A model generated the notes under the pieces. That model ran no database searches, was not told the origin of the DNA, and saw only the letters and a list, made by a program, of their open reading frames with translations. From the NCBI RefSeq assembly GCF_008195825.1, contig NZ_CP043329.1:186001-250000 (forward strand): DNA of 64,000 bases. The letters run 5' to 3'. This document shows positions 8,522-16,187 of this stretch, piece by piece (position 1 is the first letter of the stretch; the number at the start of each line of letters is the position of its first letter). This DNA is from Pedobacter aquae (GTDB lineage Bacteria > Bacteroidota > Bacteroidia > Sphingobacteriales > Sphingobacteriaceae). The translations under genes and the position numbers were made by a program.

Positions 8522-9694
8522 ATGAAAATATTAAAATTGATTTCGCTTGCTGTTTTAATCGTTTTATCAGCCTGTAGCGGCGATAAAAAAAATGCAGCTG
8601 ATAGTAATACTTATTATACCTGTTCTATGCATCCACAAATTATGGAGCCAGAGCCGGGTACTTGTGCCATTTGCAAGATGGATTTAATTGCAGTACAGAA
8701 AAATGCTAGTAAACAGGTGAACGAATTGATGTTAAGCGACCAGCAAATTCAGTTAGGTAATATCCAAACAGATACTGTAAAAGCTGGGGGCGTAAATGCA
8801 GAAATTACGGTTACAGCAACTTTAAATACCGATGAGAATTTACAAGAAGCCATAAGTGCAAAAGTTGCAGGTAGGGTAGAACGCTTGTACATTAAGAATA
8901 TAGGCGATTTTGTTCCTGCTGGTTCTAAACTGATGGATATTTATAGTGAAGAGTTGAACAGTGCTAAGCAAGAATATTTGGCAGCTTTAGAAAAGCAACA
9001 AGAATTTAAAAACGGTTTGATAGACTATGGTCGTTTATTGCAAAGCGCAAAGCAGAAGTTATTGTTGTGGGGGATGACAGCACAGCAGATTAAAACGCTG
9101 GCAGCACAAAAGAAAATAGATGATTTAACTACTTTTTACAGTAAAAAGGGAGGCTACATCACCGAGCTTATGGTTACCGAGGGCGATTATGTGATGGAAG
9201 GCTCTTTAATTTTGAAACTGGCAGATTTGTCTAATTTATGGGCCGAAGCTCAGCTTTATGCCTCACAATTGGCACAAGTTAACTTGCAACAAACCGTTAA
9301 AGTAAGCATTCCTGATTTTCCTGAAAAAGAAATTACAGGGCGTGTTGATTTTCAAAACCCAGAAATTAATGCAAACAGCAGGGTAAATTTGGTGAGAATT
9401 AATGTGAAAAATAACGATTTACAATTAAAACCTGGTATGCTTGCCTATGTAAAACTAAAAGGCAAGACCTCTGAAGGAATATCGCTACCCATAAATGCGG
9501 TACTTAGAAATGGTAAAACAAATGTGGTTTGGTTAAAAACGGGTAAAAATACCTATACCAAAAAAGAAGTTACCATAGGTTTAGAAAATAGCAACCAAAT
9601 AGAAATTAAAGAAGGTTTAAAAATAGGTGATTTGGTGGTTACCACAGGTGCTTATTTGTTAAACAGCGAATTAGAATTTAAACAAGGGAGTTGA
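8522..9694 (+). CDS. CusB-like periplasmic adaptor with N-terminal heavy-metal-binding domain (second of two)
   Basis: Second membrane-fusion protein of the pump, 390 residues from ATG 8522. That start follows the previous stop by one base; the frame also extends upstream to 8492, but that stretch lies inside the preceding gene and lacks a signal. Features are a lipobox LSAC with Cys18, a metal-binding domain with YTCSMHPQI and GTCAICKMDLI (about residues 32-57), a lipoyl half-motif AGRVERLYIKNIGDFVPAGS, a coiled-coil hairpin rich in Gln/Lys, and C-terminal barrel domains (LKPGMLAYVKLKG). It diverges clearly from the first adaptor, so this is not a recent duplication. A strong terminator lies 26 bases downstream and closes the operon. 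Confidence 0.87.
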   Translation: MKILKLISLAVLIVLSACSGDKKNAADSNTYYTCSMHPQIMEPEPGTCAICKMDLIAVQKNASKQVNELMLSDQQIQLGNIQTDTVKAGGVNAEITVTATLNTDENLQEAISAKVAGRVERLYIKNIGDFVPAGSKLMDIYSEELNSAKQEYLAALEKQQEFKNGLIDYGRLLQSAKQKLLLWGMTAQQIKTLAAQKKIDDLTTFYSKKGGYITELMVTEGDYVMEGSLILKLADLSNLWAEAQLYASQLAQVNLQQTVKVSIPDFPEKEITGRVDFQNPEINANSRVNLVRINVKNNDLQLKPGMLAYVKLKGKTSEGISLPINAVLRNGKTNVVWLKTGKNTYTKKEVTIGLENSNQIEIKEGLKIGDLVVTTGAYLLNSELEFKQGS

Positions 9695-9720
9695 TTTTTT
9701 TGATACAGCCATTATTACTA

Positions 9721-9752
9721 AGCCTCTTGCAGCAATGTAAGAGGCTTTTTTT
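9721..9752 (+). terminator. Rho-independent terminator of the metal efflux operon
   Basis: AGCCTCTTGC (9721-9730) pairs with GTAAGAGGCT (9737-9746) around the loop AGCAAT, with one G-T pair, and runs directly into seven Ts. It separates the efflux operon from the alginate regulator. Confidence 0.88.
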
Positions 9753-9771
9753 ATTAGAATGTTAAATTTTA

Positions 9772-9802
9772 TTTGGTTAACCAATTTTAATGTTTAGATT
9801 TG
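9772..9802 (+). promoter_or_regulatory. Promoter of the GntR regulator and probably the alginate operon
   Basis: TTTG at 9772-9775, 19 bases of spacer, then TAGATTTG at 9795-9802: an exact match to the Bacteroidota -33/-7 promoter. The expected start of transcription is near 9807-9809. Both TTTG elements are the left edges of operator palindromes, so repressor and sigma factor would compete for the same bases. Confidence 0.72.
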
Positions 9803-9827
9803 GTTAACCAAATAATTGGTTAACCAA
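9773..9827 (+). promoter_or_regulatory. Three TTGGTTAACCAA operators for the GntR/FadR regulator
   Basis: Perfect 12-base palindromes TTGGTTAACCAA occur at 9773-9784, 9800-9811 and 9816-9827; the middle one extends to 16 bases (9798-9813). They overlap the -33 box, the -7 box and the presumed transcription start respectively, and the last ends 11 bases before the gene. GGTnnnACC-type palindromes are typical for FadR-subfamily GntR regulators, and similar GGTTAACC sites are known for alginate regulons of marine Bacteroidota. Autoregulation and repression of the whole operon is the natural inference. Confidence 0.78.
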
Positions 9828-9838
9828 ATTGAACTTTT

Positions 9839-10585
9839 ATGCATGCTGTTGTTGAAACTATCAAAACCATAAAATTAGAATCTCCCGTTGATAAAATCAT
9901 CGGGCAATTAAAGCATTTGATAACTTCTGGTCAGTTAAAGCCCGGAGACAGATTACCTGCAGAAAGAGTGCTTTCGGAAAGTTTTGGTGTAGGCAGAAGT
10001 TATATCAGAGAAGCTATTTTGAAATTAGAATTTTATGGTCTTTTAAGAACCAATCCGCAAAGTGGTACTTATGTTTCTGGGCTTAGCATCAACGTGATTG
10101 ATAATATCATTTCGGATATTATTAAGTTTAATAAGGATGATTTTAATGCTTTAATAGAAGCTCGATATCATTTAGAATTAACAGCAGTAAAGCTAGCAGC
10201 AGAAAGAAGAAGCGAAGAAGATTTACAGGAGATCAAATCGGCATTAGAAGATTACGAATATAAACTAAGCAATGGTGCAGATAATGCTGTGGAAGAAGAT
10301 ATGATTTTTCATATCAAAATTGCTAAAGCTTCTAAAAACTCTGTTGTAGAATCTATGATTTTAATTCTTATTCCTGATTTGATTAAGAATATCGTAGAAA
10401 GCAAAATTTGTGGAGAAAACAGAGGCAAGAAAGCTATTGCAGAGCATAGAAAAGTATTAGAAGCCATAGAAAAGCAAGATATAAGCTTGGCAGAAAAAGC
10501 TATGGCAACGCATTTAGATGAGATTTGGCAAATCAGTAAGGCTGGTTTTGCAACGCAGCACATCATGAAACAAGCAGAATTATAG
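9839..10585 (+). CDS. FadR-subfamily GntR transcriptional regulator of alginate catabolism
   Basis: A 248-residue regulator. The N-terminal winged helix (about residues 12-82) carries the GntR signature LKPGDRLPAERVLSESFGVG followed by REAILKLEFYGLL. The C-terminal half is an all-helical FCD ligand domain (about residues 95-225) with the Asp/His positions (EDMIFHIKIA, AEHRKVLEAI, THLDEI) that usually hold a metal and a carboxylate ligand. It is the first gene of the alginate locus and follows its own operators directly. By analogy with alginate and uronate regulators, the inducer is probably 2-keto-3-deoxygluconate or DEHU; this is not visible in the sequence. Confidence 0.88.
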   Translation: MHAVVETIKTIKLESPVDKIIGQLKHLITSGQLKPGDRLPAERVLSESFGVGRSYIREAILKLEFYGLLRTNPQSGTYVSGLSINVIDNIISDIIKFNKDDFNALIEARYHLELTAVKLAAERRSEEDLQEIKSALEDYEYKLSNGADNAVEEDMIFHIKIAKASKNSVVESMILILIPDLIKNIVESKICGENRGKKAIAEHRKVLEAIEKQDISLAEKAMATHLDEIWQISKAGFATQHIMKQAEL

Positions 10586-10634
10586 CCTTTAAAAAGGATA
10601 AACCAATAATAAATTAACACCTTATTTTTCATTT

Positions 10635-12770
10635 ATGAACTACTTAAAAACAGTGGTAATTGTATTCTTTTGCTCCATTTTTAGCTCAACTACTTTAGCG
10701 CAGAAGCATCCTTCTTTAATGCTTACAGAGGCTCAATTACCAGAAATAAGAACTGGCGTCCAGCAATATCCATTGCTTCAAACATCTTATGAAGCGCTTA
10801 AAGCAGAAGCAGAGTTAGCTTTAAAATCGCCGTTAAACGTACCTGTTCCAACTGATGGAGGAGGCGGAATTACGCATGAGCAGCACAAAAGAAATTATAT
10901 CAATATTTTAAATTGTGGCGTTGCTTATCAAATCTCACAGGATAAAAAATATGCCACTTATGTGAGAGATATTTTGCTCAATTATGCTTCGCAATATCAG
11001 AAATGGCCTTTACATCCAAAGAGGAAACCCAATCATCCGGCAGGAAAAATATTTTGGCAAGGTTTAAATGACTGTGTTTGGCAGGTGTATGTGATACAAG
11101 GTTATGATTTGGTTTACGATGCCCTAACAGCAAAAGAACGAGAGCAAATAGAGCAAAATCTTTTCATGCCTATCCTTAAATTTTTAACGGTAGATAGCTA
11201 TGAAACTTTCAATAAAATTCATAACCATGGTACATGGAATGTTGCTGCCGTAGGGATGACCGGTTATGTCTTAAATCAGCCAGATTATGTAGAAATGGCA
11301 ATAAAAGGTTCTAAAAAAGATAGCAAAACAGGTTATTTAGCACAAATCAATCAATTGTTCTCTCCAGATGGTTATTATATGGAAGGTCCTTATTATCAGC
11401 GTTATGCTTTATTGCCCTTTATCCTTTTCGCAAAAGCAATTCATAACTATCAGCCCCAGCTAAATATTTTTGCATACAGAGATAGGCTATTAGCAAAAGC
11501 CATCAATACATCTTTACAGCTTACTTATACCAACGGCGTTTTATTTCCTTTTAATGATGCTATCAAAGATAAAACTTACGAATCTATAGAATTGGTTTAT
11601 GGTTTAAATCTCGCTTACGCGGATATTAAAGAAGAAAATCATTTGTTAGATATTGCTCAAAAACAAAAAAAAGTAATCGTTTCTGATGCAGGTTTAAAAG
11701 TAGCCAAAGCTATAGCAGCAGGTAAAACAGAACCCTTTAAATATCAATCGCAATGGATAAGAGATGGTGGCAATGGCAATGAAGGTGGTGTTGGCGTTTT
11801 AAGAGCCGGAGATCATAAAGACCAACAAGCTTTGGTTTTTAAGGCGGCATCTCAGGGCATGGGACATGGCCATTTTGATAGGTTAAACATTTTGTATTAC
11901 GATAATAATGCCGAAGTTTTTATTGATTATGGAGCTGCCCGATTCATCAATATAGAATCTAAAAGAGGCGGACATTATTTGCCAGAAAATACCAGTTGGG
12001 CCAAGCAAACAGTGGCGCATAATACTTTGGTTGTTGATGAAATATCGCATTATCAAGCCAAAGAAGAACTAGGAGAAAAACAGCATCCAGAACTTTTATA
12101 TTTTAGTAATCAACCTCAATTACAAGTGGTAAGCGCTAAAGAAACACATGCTTACGCTGATGTTGATTTGTATAGAACTACCGCTTTGGTGAAACTTCCA
12201 GAGCTTCATAAAGCTCTTTTGATTGATGTGTACCGAGCGAATTCTGCTAATAACCATCAATACGATTTGCCGTTTTGGTATAACGGTCATTTGGTGAACA
12301 GTTCTTTTAAAATAAACGCAATTACCGATAATTTAAGAGCTTTAGGTAAGGCAAATGGCTATCAACATATCTGGAAAACTGCCGAAAATACCCTTGATAC
12401 TCAAGGTGGCTTTATCACCATTTTGAATAATGAAAGATTTTATACTACACATTTTACAAGCGGAGAAGCCTTAGTGGTAAAACAAATGGCTATTGGTGCC
12501 AACGATCCAGAAATGAGTCTATTTCCTGGAAAAGGATTTATGCTATCGCAAGCAGCTGCAAAAAATCAAACTTTTGTAAGTGTTACCGAAGCCCATGGCG
12601 GGGTAGATCCTATAAATGAAACCATAACAGCAGCGGGTAGTGGTATTAGCAACTTAAGCCTCATCAGTAGCGATGATAAACAAACACAAATCAGCTTTAA
12701 GCTAAAAGGTAAAACCTATAACTATACCATTAACTATCAGGATAAAGACAACTATATCATCATCAAATAA
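10635..12770 (+). CDS. PL17 family oligoalginate lyase
   Basis: Exolytic lyase that releases 4-deoxy-5-keto-uronate monomers from alginate oligosaccharides by beta-elimination, 711 residues. A signal peptide (about 1-22, ending LAQ) sends it to the periplasm. An alpha/alpha-toroid occupies about residues 25-345, with the substrate-binding NHGTWN motif at 197-202 (Asn-His pair) and the catalytic Tyr region GPYYQRY at 251-257. A heparinase II/III-like beta-sandwich follows, with GMGHGHFDRL at 408-417. This order and these motifs match PL17 enzymes such as Alg17C. Position as first enzyme behind the regulator, followed by kdgF, supports a role in the last depolymerisation step. Confidence 0.92.
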   Translation: MNYLKTVVIVFFCSIFSSTTLAQKHPSLMLTEAQLPEIRTGVQQYPLLQTSYEALKAEAELALKSPLNVPVPTDGGGGITHEQHKRNYINILNCGVAYQISQDKKYATYVRDILLNYASQYQKWPLHPKRKPNHPAGKIFWQGLNDCVWQVYVIQGYDLVYDALTAKEREQIEQNLFMPILKFLTVDSYETFNKIHNHGTWNVAAVGMTGYVLNQPDYVEMAIKGSKKDSKTGYLAQINQLFSPDGYYMEGPYYQRYALLPFILFAKAIHNYQPQLNIFAYRDRLLAKAINTSLQLTYTNGVLFPFNDAIKDKTYESIELVYGLNLAYADIKEENHLLDIAQKQKKVIVSDAGLKVAKAIAAGKTEPFKYQSQWIRDGGNGNEGGVGVLRAGDHKDQQALVFKAASQGMGHGHFDRLNILYYDNNAEVFIDYGAARFINIESKRGGHYLPENTSWAKQTVAHNTLVVDEISHYQAKEELGEKQHPELLYFSNQPQLQVVSAKETHAYADVDLYRTTALVKLPELHKALLIDVYRANSANNHQYDLPFWYNGHLVNSSFKINAITDNLRALGKANGYQHIWKTAENTLDTQGGFITILNNERFYTTHFTSGEALVVKQMAIGANDPEMSLFPGKGFMLSQAAAKNQTFVSVTEAHGGVDPINETITAAGSGISNLSLISSDDKQTQISFKLKGKTYNYTINYQDKDNYIIIK

Positions 12771-12797
12771 AATTTAAAACCAATAATTATAAATACA

Positions 12798-13133
12798 ATG
12801 GAAAGCAATTCATTTCAGTTTGAAAACGAGACCCCTTGGGAAGATTTAGGAAACGGCATACAAAGAAAAATGTATGGCTATGATAAACAAGTGATGATGG
12901 TAAAAGTAAAGTTTGAGGTAGGTGCTGTAGGTGCTTTACATCAGCATTACCATGCACAAGTTACTTATGTAGAAAGCGGTGCTTTTGAAATGACCATAGG
13001 AGACGAGAAAAAAATTATTAGAACCGGCGATGGTTATTACGTAAAACCACATACCATACATGGTTGCGTATGTTTAGAACCCGGCGTACTGATAGATGTT
13101 TTTAGTCCGCATAGAGAAGATTTTTTAGCTTAA
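12798..13133 (+). CDS. kdgF: KdgF-type cupin, unsaturated uronate linearising enzyme
   Basis: A single-domain cupin of 111 residues. KdgF proteins convert the cyclic 4,5-unsaturated monouronate released by alginate or pectate lyases to the linear ketone (DEHU/DKI). Metal ligands are visible as His48, His50, Gln54 (LHQHYHAQ) and His88 (PHTIHG), the classical cupin set. No signal peptide, so cytoplasmic. It sits 27 bases after the PL17 gene and 24 before the esterase, inside the operon. Function is assigned by family plus context; other small cupins have similar motifs, but here the pathway fit is exact. Confidence 0.86.
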   Translation: MESNSFQFENETPWEDLGNGIQRKMYGYDKQVMMVKVKFEVGAVGALHQHYHAQVTYVESGAFEMTIGDEKKIIRTGDGYYVKPHTIHGCVCLEPGVLIDVFSPHREDFLA

Positions 13134-13157
13134 AGCTGATTCAAAACGCATTTAAAA

Positions 13158-14027
13158 ATGAAGAAAATATTAGCACTCTGTTTCTTTTTGCTAGCAGCAG
13201 CTACTTTAAAAGCACAAGAAACACAAACCTATAAAAAGGTTGAGTATCCTGCAGGTTATTCAGAACAACTTAATGTGGTGTATACCGTGGCCAATGGCTG
13301 GGAAGGTAAGATGGATTTATATCTGCCACCAAAAGATAAAGGCCCAAGTCCGGTTGTTATCAATATACATGGTGGCGGTTGGAATAAAGGTTCTAAAGAA
13401 TCTCAAACCGGTTTTAATACATTTTTTAAGAAAGGATATGCGGTTGCCAATATTGCTTATCGTTTATCGCAAGTAGCACCAGCACCTGCTGCTGTTGAAG
13501 ATACTCGCTGTGCCTTAATTTATCTGATAAAAAATGCCAAGGCTCTGAATATCGATATCAATAAAATAGTGATTATGGGCGGTTCTGCCGGAGGTCATTT
13601 GGCCTTAATGGGCGGTTTATTAGGTAATGATACCCGTTTTGATAGCAACTGTAAAGGCGTAAATGATGTTAAAGTTGCGGCCATTATCAATAAATATGGT
13701 ATAGCAGAATTAGGAGATTGGCCTAGTAAATCGTTAAACATGTGGCTAGGAAATCAGATAAAAAACCCAGCATTTGTTCAGTCGGTTTCACCCATCTATC
13801 ATGTCAAAAAGAATAGTCCGCCCATATTTATCGTTCACGGCGATGCAGACCCAGTTGTTAGCTATCAGCAATCTGTAAAGCTCAAGAAAAAATTAGATGA
13901 AATGGGCGTTAAAAATACCTTTATCACGGTAGAAGGCGGCGAACATGGGAAATTCCCGCAAGAGAAAAACTCAGAAGTTAACGCTGCTATCATGAATTTT
14001 CTTAAAGAGTTAGGTATCCATCAGTAA
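13158..14027 (+). CDS. Exported alpha/beta-hydrolase, acetylesterase-like (BD-FAE type)
   Basis: A 289-residue serine hydrolase with a signal peptide (about 1-19, ending LKA). The oxyanion-hole motif HGGGW is at residues 71-75, the nucleophile Ser143 lies in GGSAGG, and the acid and base are probably Asp231 in HGDADP and His263 in GEHGKF. It belongs to the hormone-sensitive-lipase-like/BD-FAE group that removes acetyl or feruloyl groups from polysaccharides. Inside an alginate operon, the sensible substrate is O-acetylated alginate of bacterial origin, since algal alginate is not acetylated. That substrate assignment is inference; a general carbohydrate esterase is the alternative. Confidence 0.8.
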   Translation: MKKILALCFFLLAAATLKAQETQTYKKVEYPAGYSEQLNVVYTVANGWEGKMDLYLPPKDKGPSPVVINIHGGGWNKGSKESQTGFNTFFKKGYAVANIAYRLSQVAPAPAAVEDTRCALIYLIKNAKALNIDINKIVIMGGSAGGHLALMGGLLGNDTRFDSNCKGVNDVKVAAIINKYGIAELGDWPSKSLNMWLGNQIKNPAFVQSVSPIYHVKKNSPPIFIVHGDADPVVSYQQSVKLKKKLDEMGVKNTFITVEGGEHGKFPQEKNSEVNAAIMNFLKELGIHQ

Positions 14028-14038
14028 AAATAAGAAAC

Positions 14039-15328
14039 ATGAAAGTAAAAGGATTACGTTGGTACATAATAGCTTTAATAGGCATTGCAACCATTATCAA
14101 TTACGTTGATAGAAGTGCTATAAACATCTTATGGCCATACATTTATAAAGAATTTGGTATCGCTGATGCGGATAATAAAAGTGCTTTAGCACTCATCACT
14201 ACCTTTTTTATGATTGCCTATGCCTTAGGACAAACCTTTACAGGTAAACTTATGGATGCTATTGGAACGCGTTTAGGGATGACGATTTCTATCATCGGGT
14301 GGAGTATTTCTATAGCCTTACATGCTTTTGCAAAATCATTGATGTCTTTCAATATTTTTAGGTTTATGCTAGGTTTTAGCGAAGCAGGAAACTGGCCAGG
14401 GGCAACAAAAAGTAATGCAGAATGGTTTCCTGCCAAAGAAAGAGCTATAGCACAAGGTATATTTAACGCAGGAGCAGCTTTAGGCTCGGTGGTATCGGCA
14501 CCTATTATTGCGCTTCTTTATATTGCTTTTGGTTGGAAATTAACCTTTGTATTAATAGCAGGTTTAGGTATTATTTGGGTAGTGCCTTGGTTAATAGTTA
14601 ACAAAGCCACGCCAGATAAACACCCTTGGTTAACAGAAGATGAAAGAGTGCATATTTTAGCAAAGCCCACAACAACGCATCTTACAGAAGCAGCTGTTGA
14701 AGCGCCTATTTTAGGATGGAAAGAGCTGTTGAAATTTAGAAATACTTGGGGTATTATCATGGCTAGGTTCTTTATAGATCCTGTTTGGTGGCTTTTTGTT
14801 ACCTGGCTGCCAACCTTTTTAAAAGAACAATTCATGTTTGATATTAAGCAAATAGGCGCTTTTACTTGGTTACCGTATTTGTTTGCTGCCATTGGTAGTT
14901 TGGCAGGTGGTTATTATTCATCAAGGCTTATAAAAAATGGAATGTTTGCTGAAAAAGCTCGTAAATATGCTATTGCTATTGGTTGTTTTGTGATGATTAT
15001 TTCTTTAACAGCCATTGTCTATTTCTTAGGAAGTTTAAAAGAGCTGCCAACATTGGCCATGCTATTAATAGGTACCACCTTGTTTGGCTTTCAGTTTCTA
15101 ATTGGCAATTTGCAAACCTTACCTAGCGATTATTTTAACGGAAAAAATGTTGGCGTAGTGGCAGGCATGGCGGGTACAGCAGCCGTGGCAGGTACTTTAC
15201 TAACTACATGGGCAGTGCCAGTTATTACACAAACTAGCTATGTTTCATTCTTTGTATTAGCAGCAGTTTTAGTTCCACTTTCGTGGATAAGCATTAAATA
15301 CATCACAACAAAAAAATTAAAATCTTAA
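14039..15328 (+). CDS. MFS transporter, hexuronate/ACS-like, probable unsaturated uronate uptake
   Basis: A 429-residue major facilitator with about 12 hydrophobic segments. The N-terminus IATIINYVDRSAINIL is the typical opening of the anion:cation symporter group that includes ExuT-type hexuronate transporters. It starts 12 bases after the esterase and ends 12 bases before the SDR start. In the locus it is the only transporter, so it most probably imports the mono-uronate products of PL17 across the inner membrane. A role in oligomer import is less likely, as MFS proteins rarely carry large oligosaccharides. Confidence 0.86.
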   Translation: MKVKGLRWYIIALIGIATIINYVDRSAINILWPYIYKEFGIADADNKSALALITTFFMIAYALGQTFTGKLMDAIGTRLGMTISIIGWSISIALHAFAKSLMSFNIFRFMLGFSEAGNWPGATKSNAEWFPAKERAIAQGIFNAGAALGSVVSAPIIALLYIAFGWKLTFVLIAGLGIIWVVPWLIVNKATPDKHPWLTEDERVHILAKPTTTHLTEAAVEAPILGWKELLKFRNTWGIIMARFFIDPVWWLFVTWLPTFLKEQFMFDIKQIGAFTWLPYLFAAIGSLAGGYYSSRLIKNGMFAEKARKYAIAIGCFVMIISLTAIVYFLGSLKELPTLAMLLIGTTLFGFQFLIGNLQTLPSDYFNGKNVGVVAGMAGTAAVAGTLLTTWAVPVITQTSYVSFFVLAAVLVPLSWISIKYITTKKLKS

Positions 15329-15340
15329 ATAAATTATAGC

Positions 15341-16092
15341 ATGCGTTTAAAAATAAAGTAGCCATTATCACAGGCGGTTCAAGAGATATTGGAAGAGCAG
15401 TTTCTGTACAATTAGCAAAAGAGGGAGCAAAAGTTGTTATCAATTATTTAGGTAATGAAGATAATGCCAACGAAACTTTAAGATTAGTTAAAGAAGTAGG
15501 TGGCGAAGGTATCATTGTAAAAGCAGATATGACAAAAGCTGCCGAAGTAGAGCAATTAGTAGCAGAAACAAAAGCTGCTTTTGGCAATGAAATTCATGTT
15601 TTAGTTAATGTTGCTGGCGGTTTAGTAGCCAGAAAAGCTACCCTAGAAATGGACGAAGATTTTTGGGATTATGTGATGAGTTTGAACCTAAAATCGGTGT
15701 TTTTAGCTGTTAAGAACGTGATTCCTTTTATGCCGGCTGGTTCTGCTATCATTAATTTTTCTTCTTTAGCCGGAAGAGATGGCGGTGGCCCAGGAGCAAG
15801 TGCTTATGCTACTTCTAAAGGTGCTATCATGACCTATACCAGAGCATTAGCAAAAGAGTTAGGTCCTAAAGGCATTCGTGTAAATGCTGTAGCACCAGGG
15901 ATGATAGCTACTGCTTTTCATGACAGTTTCACCAAGCCAGAAGTTAGGGTTAATGTTGCTGCTGCAACAGCTGTTAAAAGAGAAGGTAGAGCAGAAGAAG
16001 TGGCAGATTTGGTAGCATATTTAGCTTCAGATGAGTCTTCTTACCTTACTGGTAATAATATTGATATTAACGGAGGTATCAGTTTCTCCTAA
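15341..16092 (+). CDS. SDR-family oxidoreductase, probable DEHU reductase, frameshifted just after the start codon
   Basis: Short-chain dehydrogenase expected to reduce the linear alginate monomer DEHU to 2-keto-3-deoxygluconate with NAD(P)H. The Rossmann motif TGGSRDIG, the Asn of LVNVAGG, the active-site Ser in NFSSLAG and the YATSK catalytic pair are all present, ending in GNNIDINGG. As written, ATG 15341 leads into a stop after six codons. Adding one T to the TTT at 15346-15348 reads M-R-F-K-N-K-V-A-I-I-T-G-G and gives 250 residues, the family norm. An in-frame stop at 15337 precludes an upstream start in the main frame, and the Met at 15529 is internal, past the cofactor motif. The frameshift is probably a sequencing error. 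Confidence 0.85.
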
Positions 16093-16100
16093 ATTATTTT

Positions 16101-16135
16101 AATGCTTTGAGGGTTTTGAATATCCTCAAAGCATT
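16101..16135 (+). terminator. 12-base-pair hairpin between the SDR and PL6 genes
   Basis: AATGCTTTGAGG (16101-16112) and CCTCAAAGCATT (16124-16135) form a perfect stem with an 11-base loop, nine bases past the SDR stop. Only a short TTTATG follows, so it may attenuate, stabilise the upstream mRNA 3' end or terminate weakly; the next genes could have their own promoter. Confidence 0.55.
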
Positions 16136-16187
16136 TATGTTAAGCCCTCGCTATAATTCACACGCTCACTCCCTAAACCATTCCATC

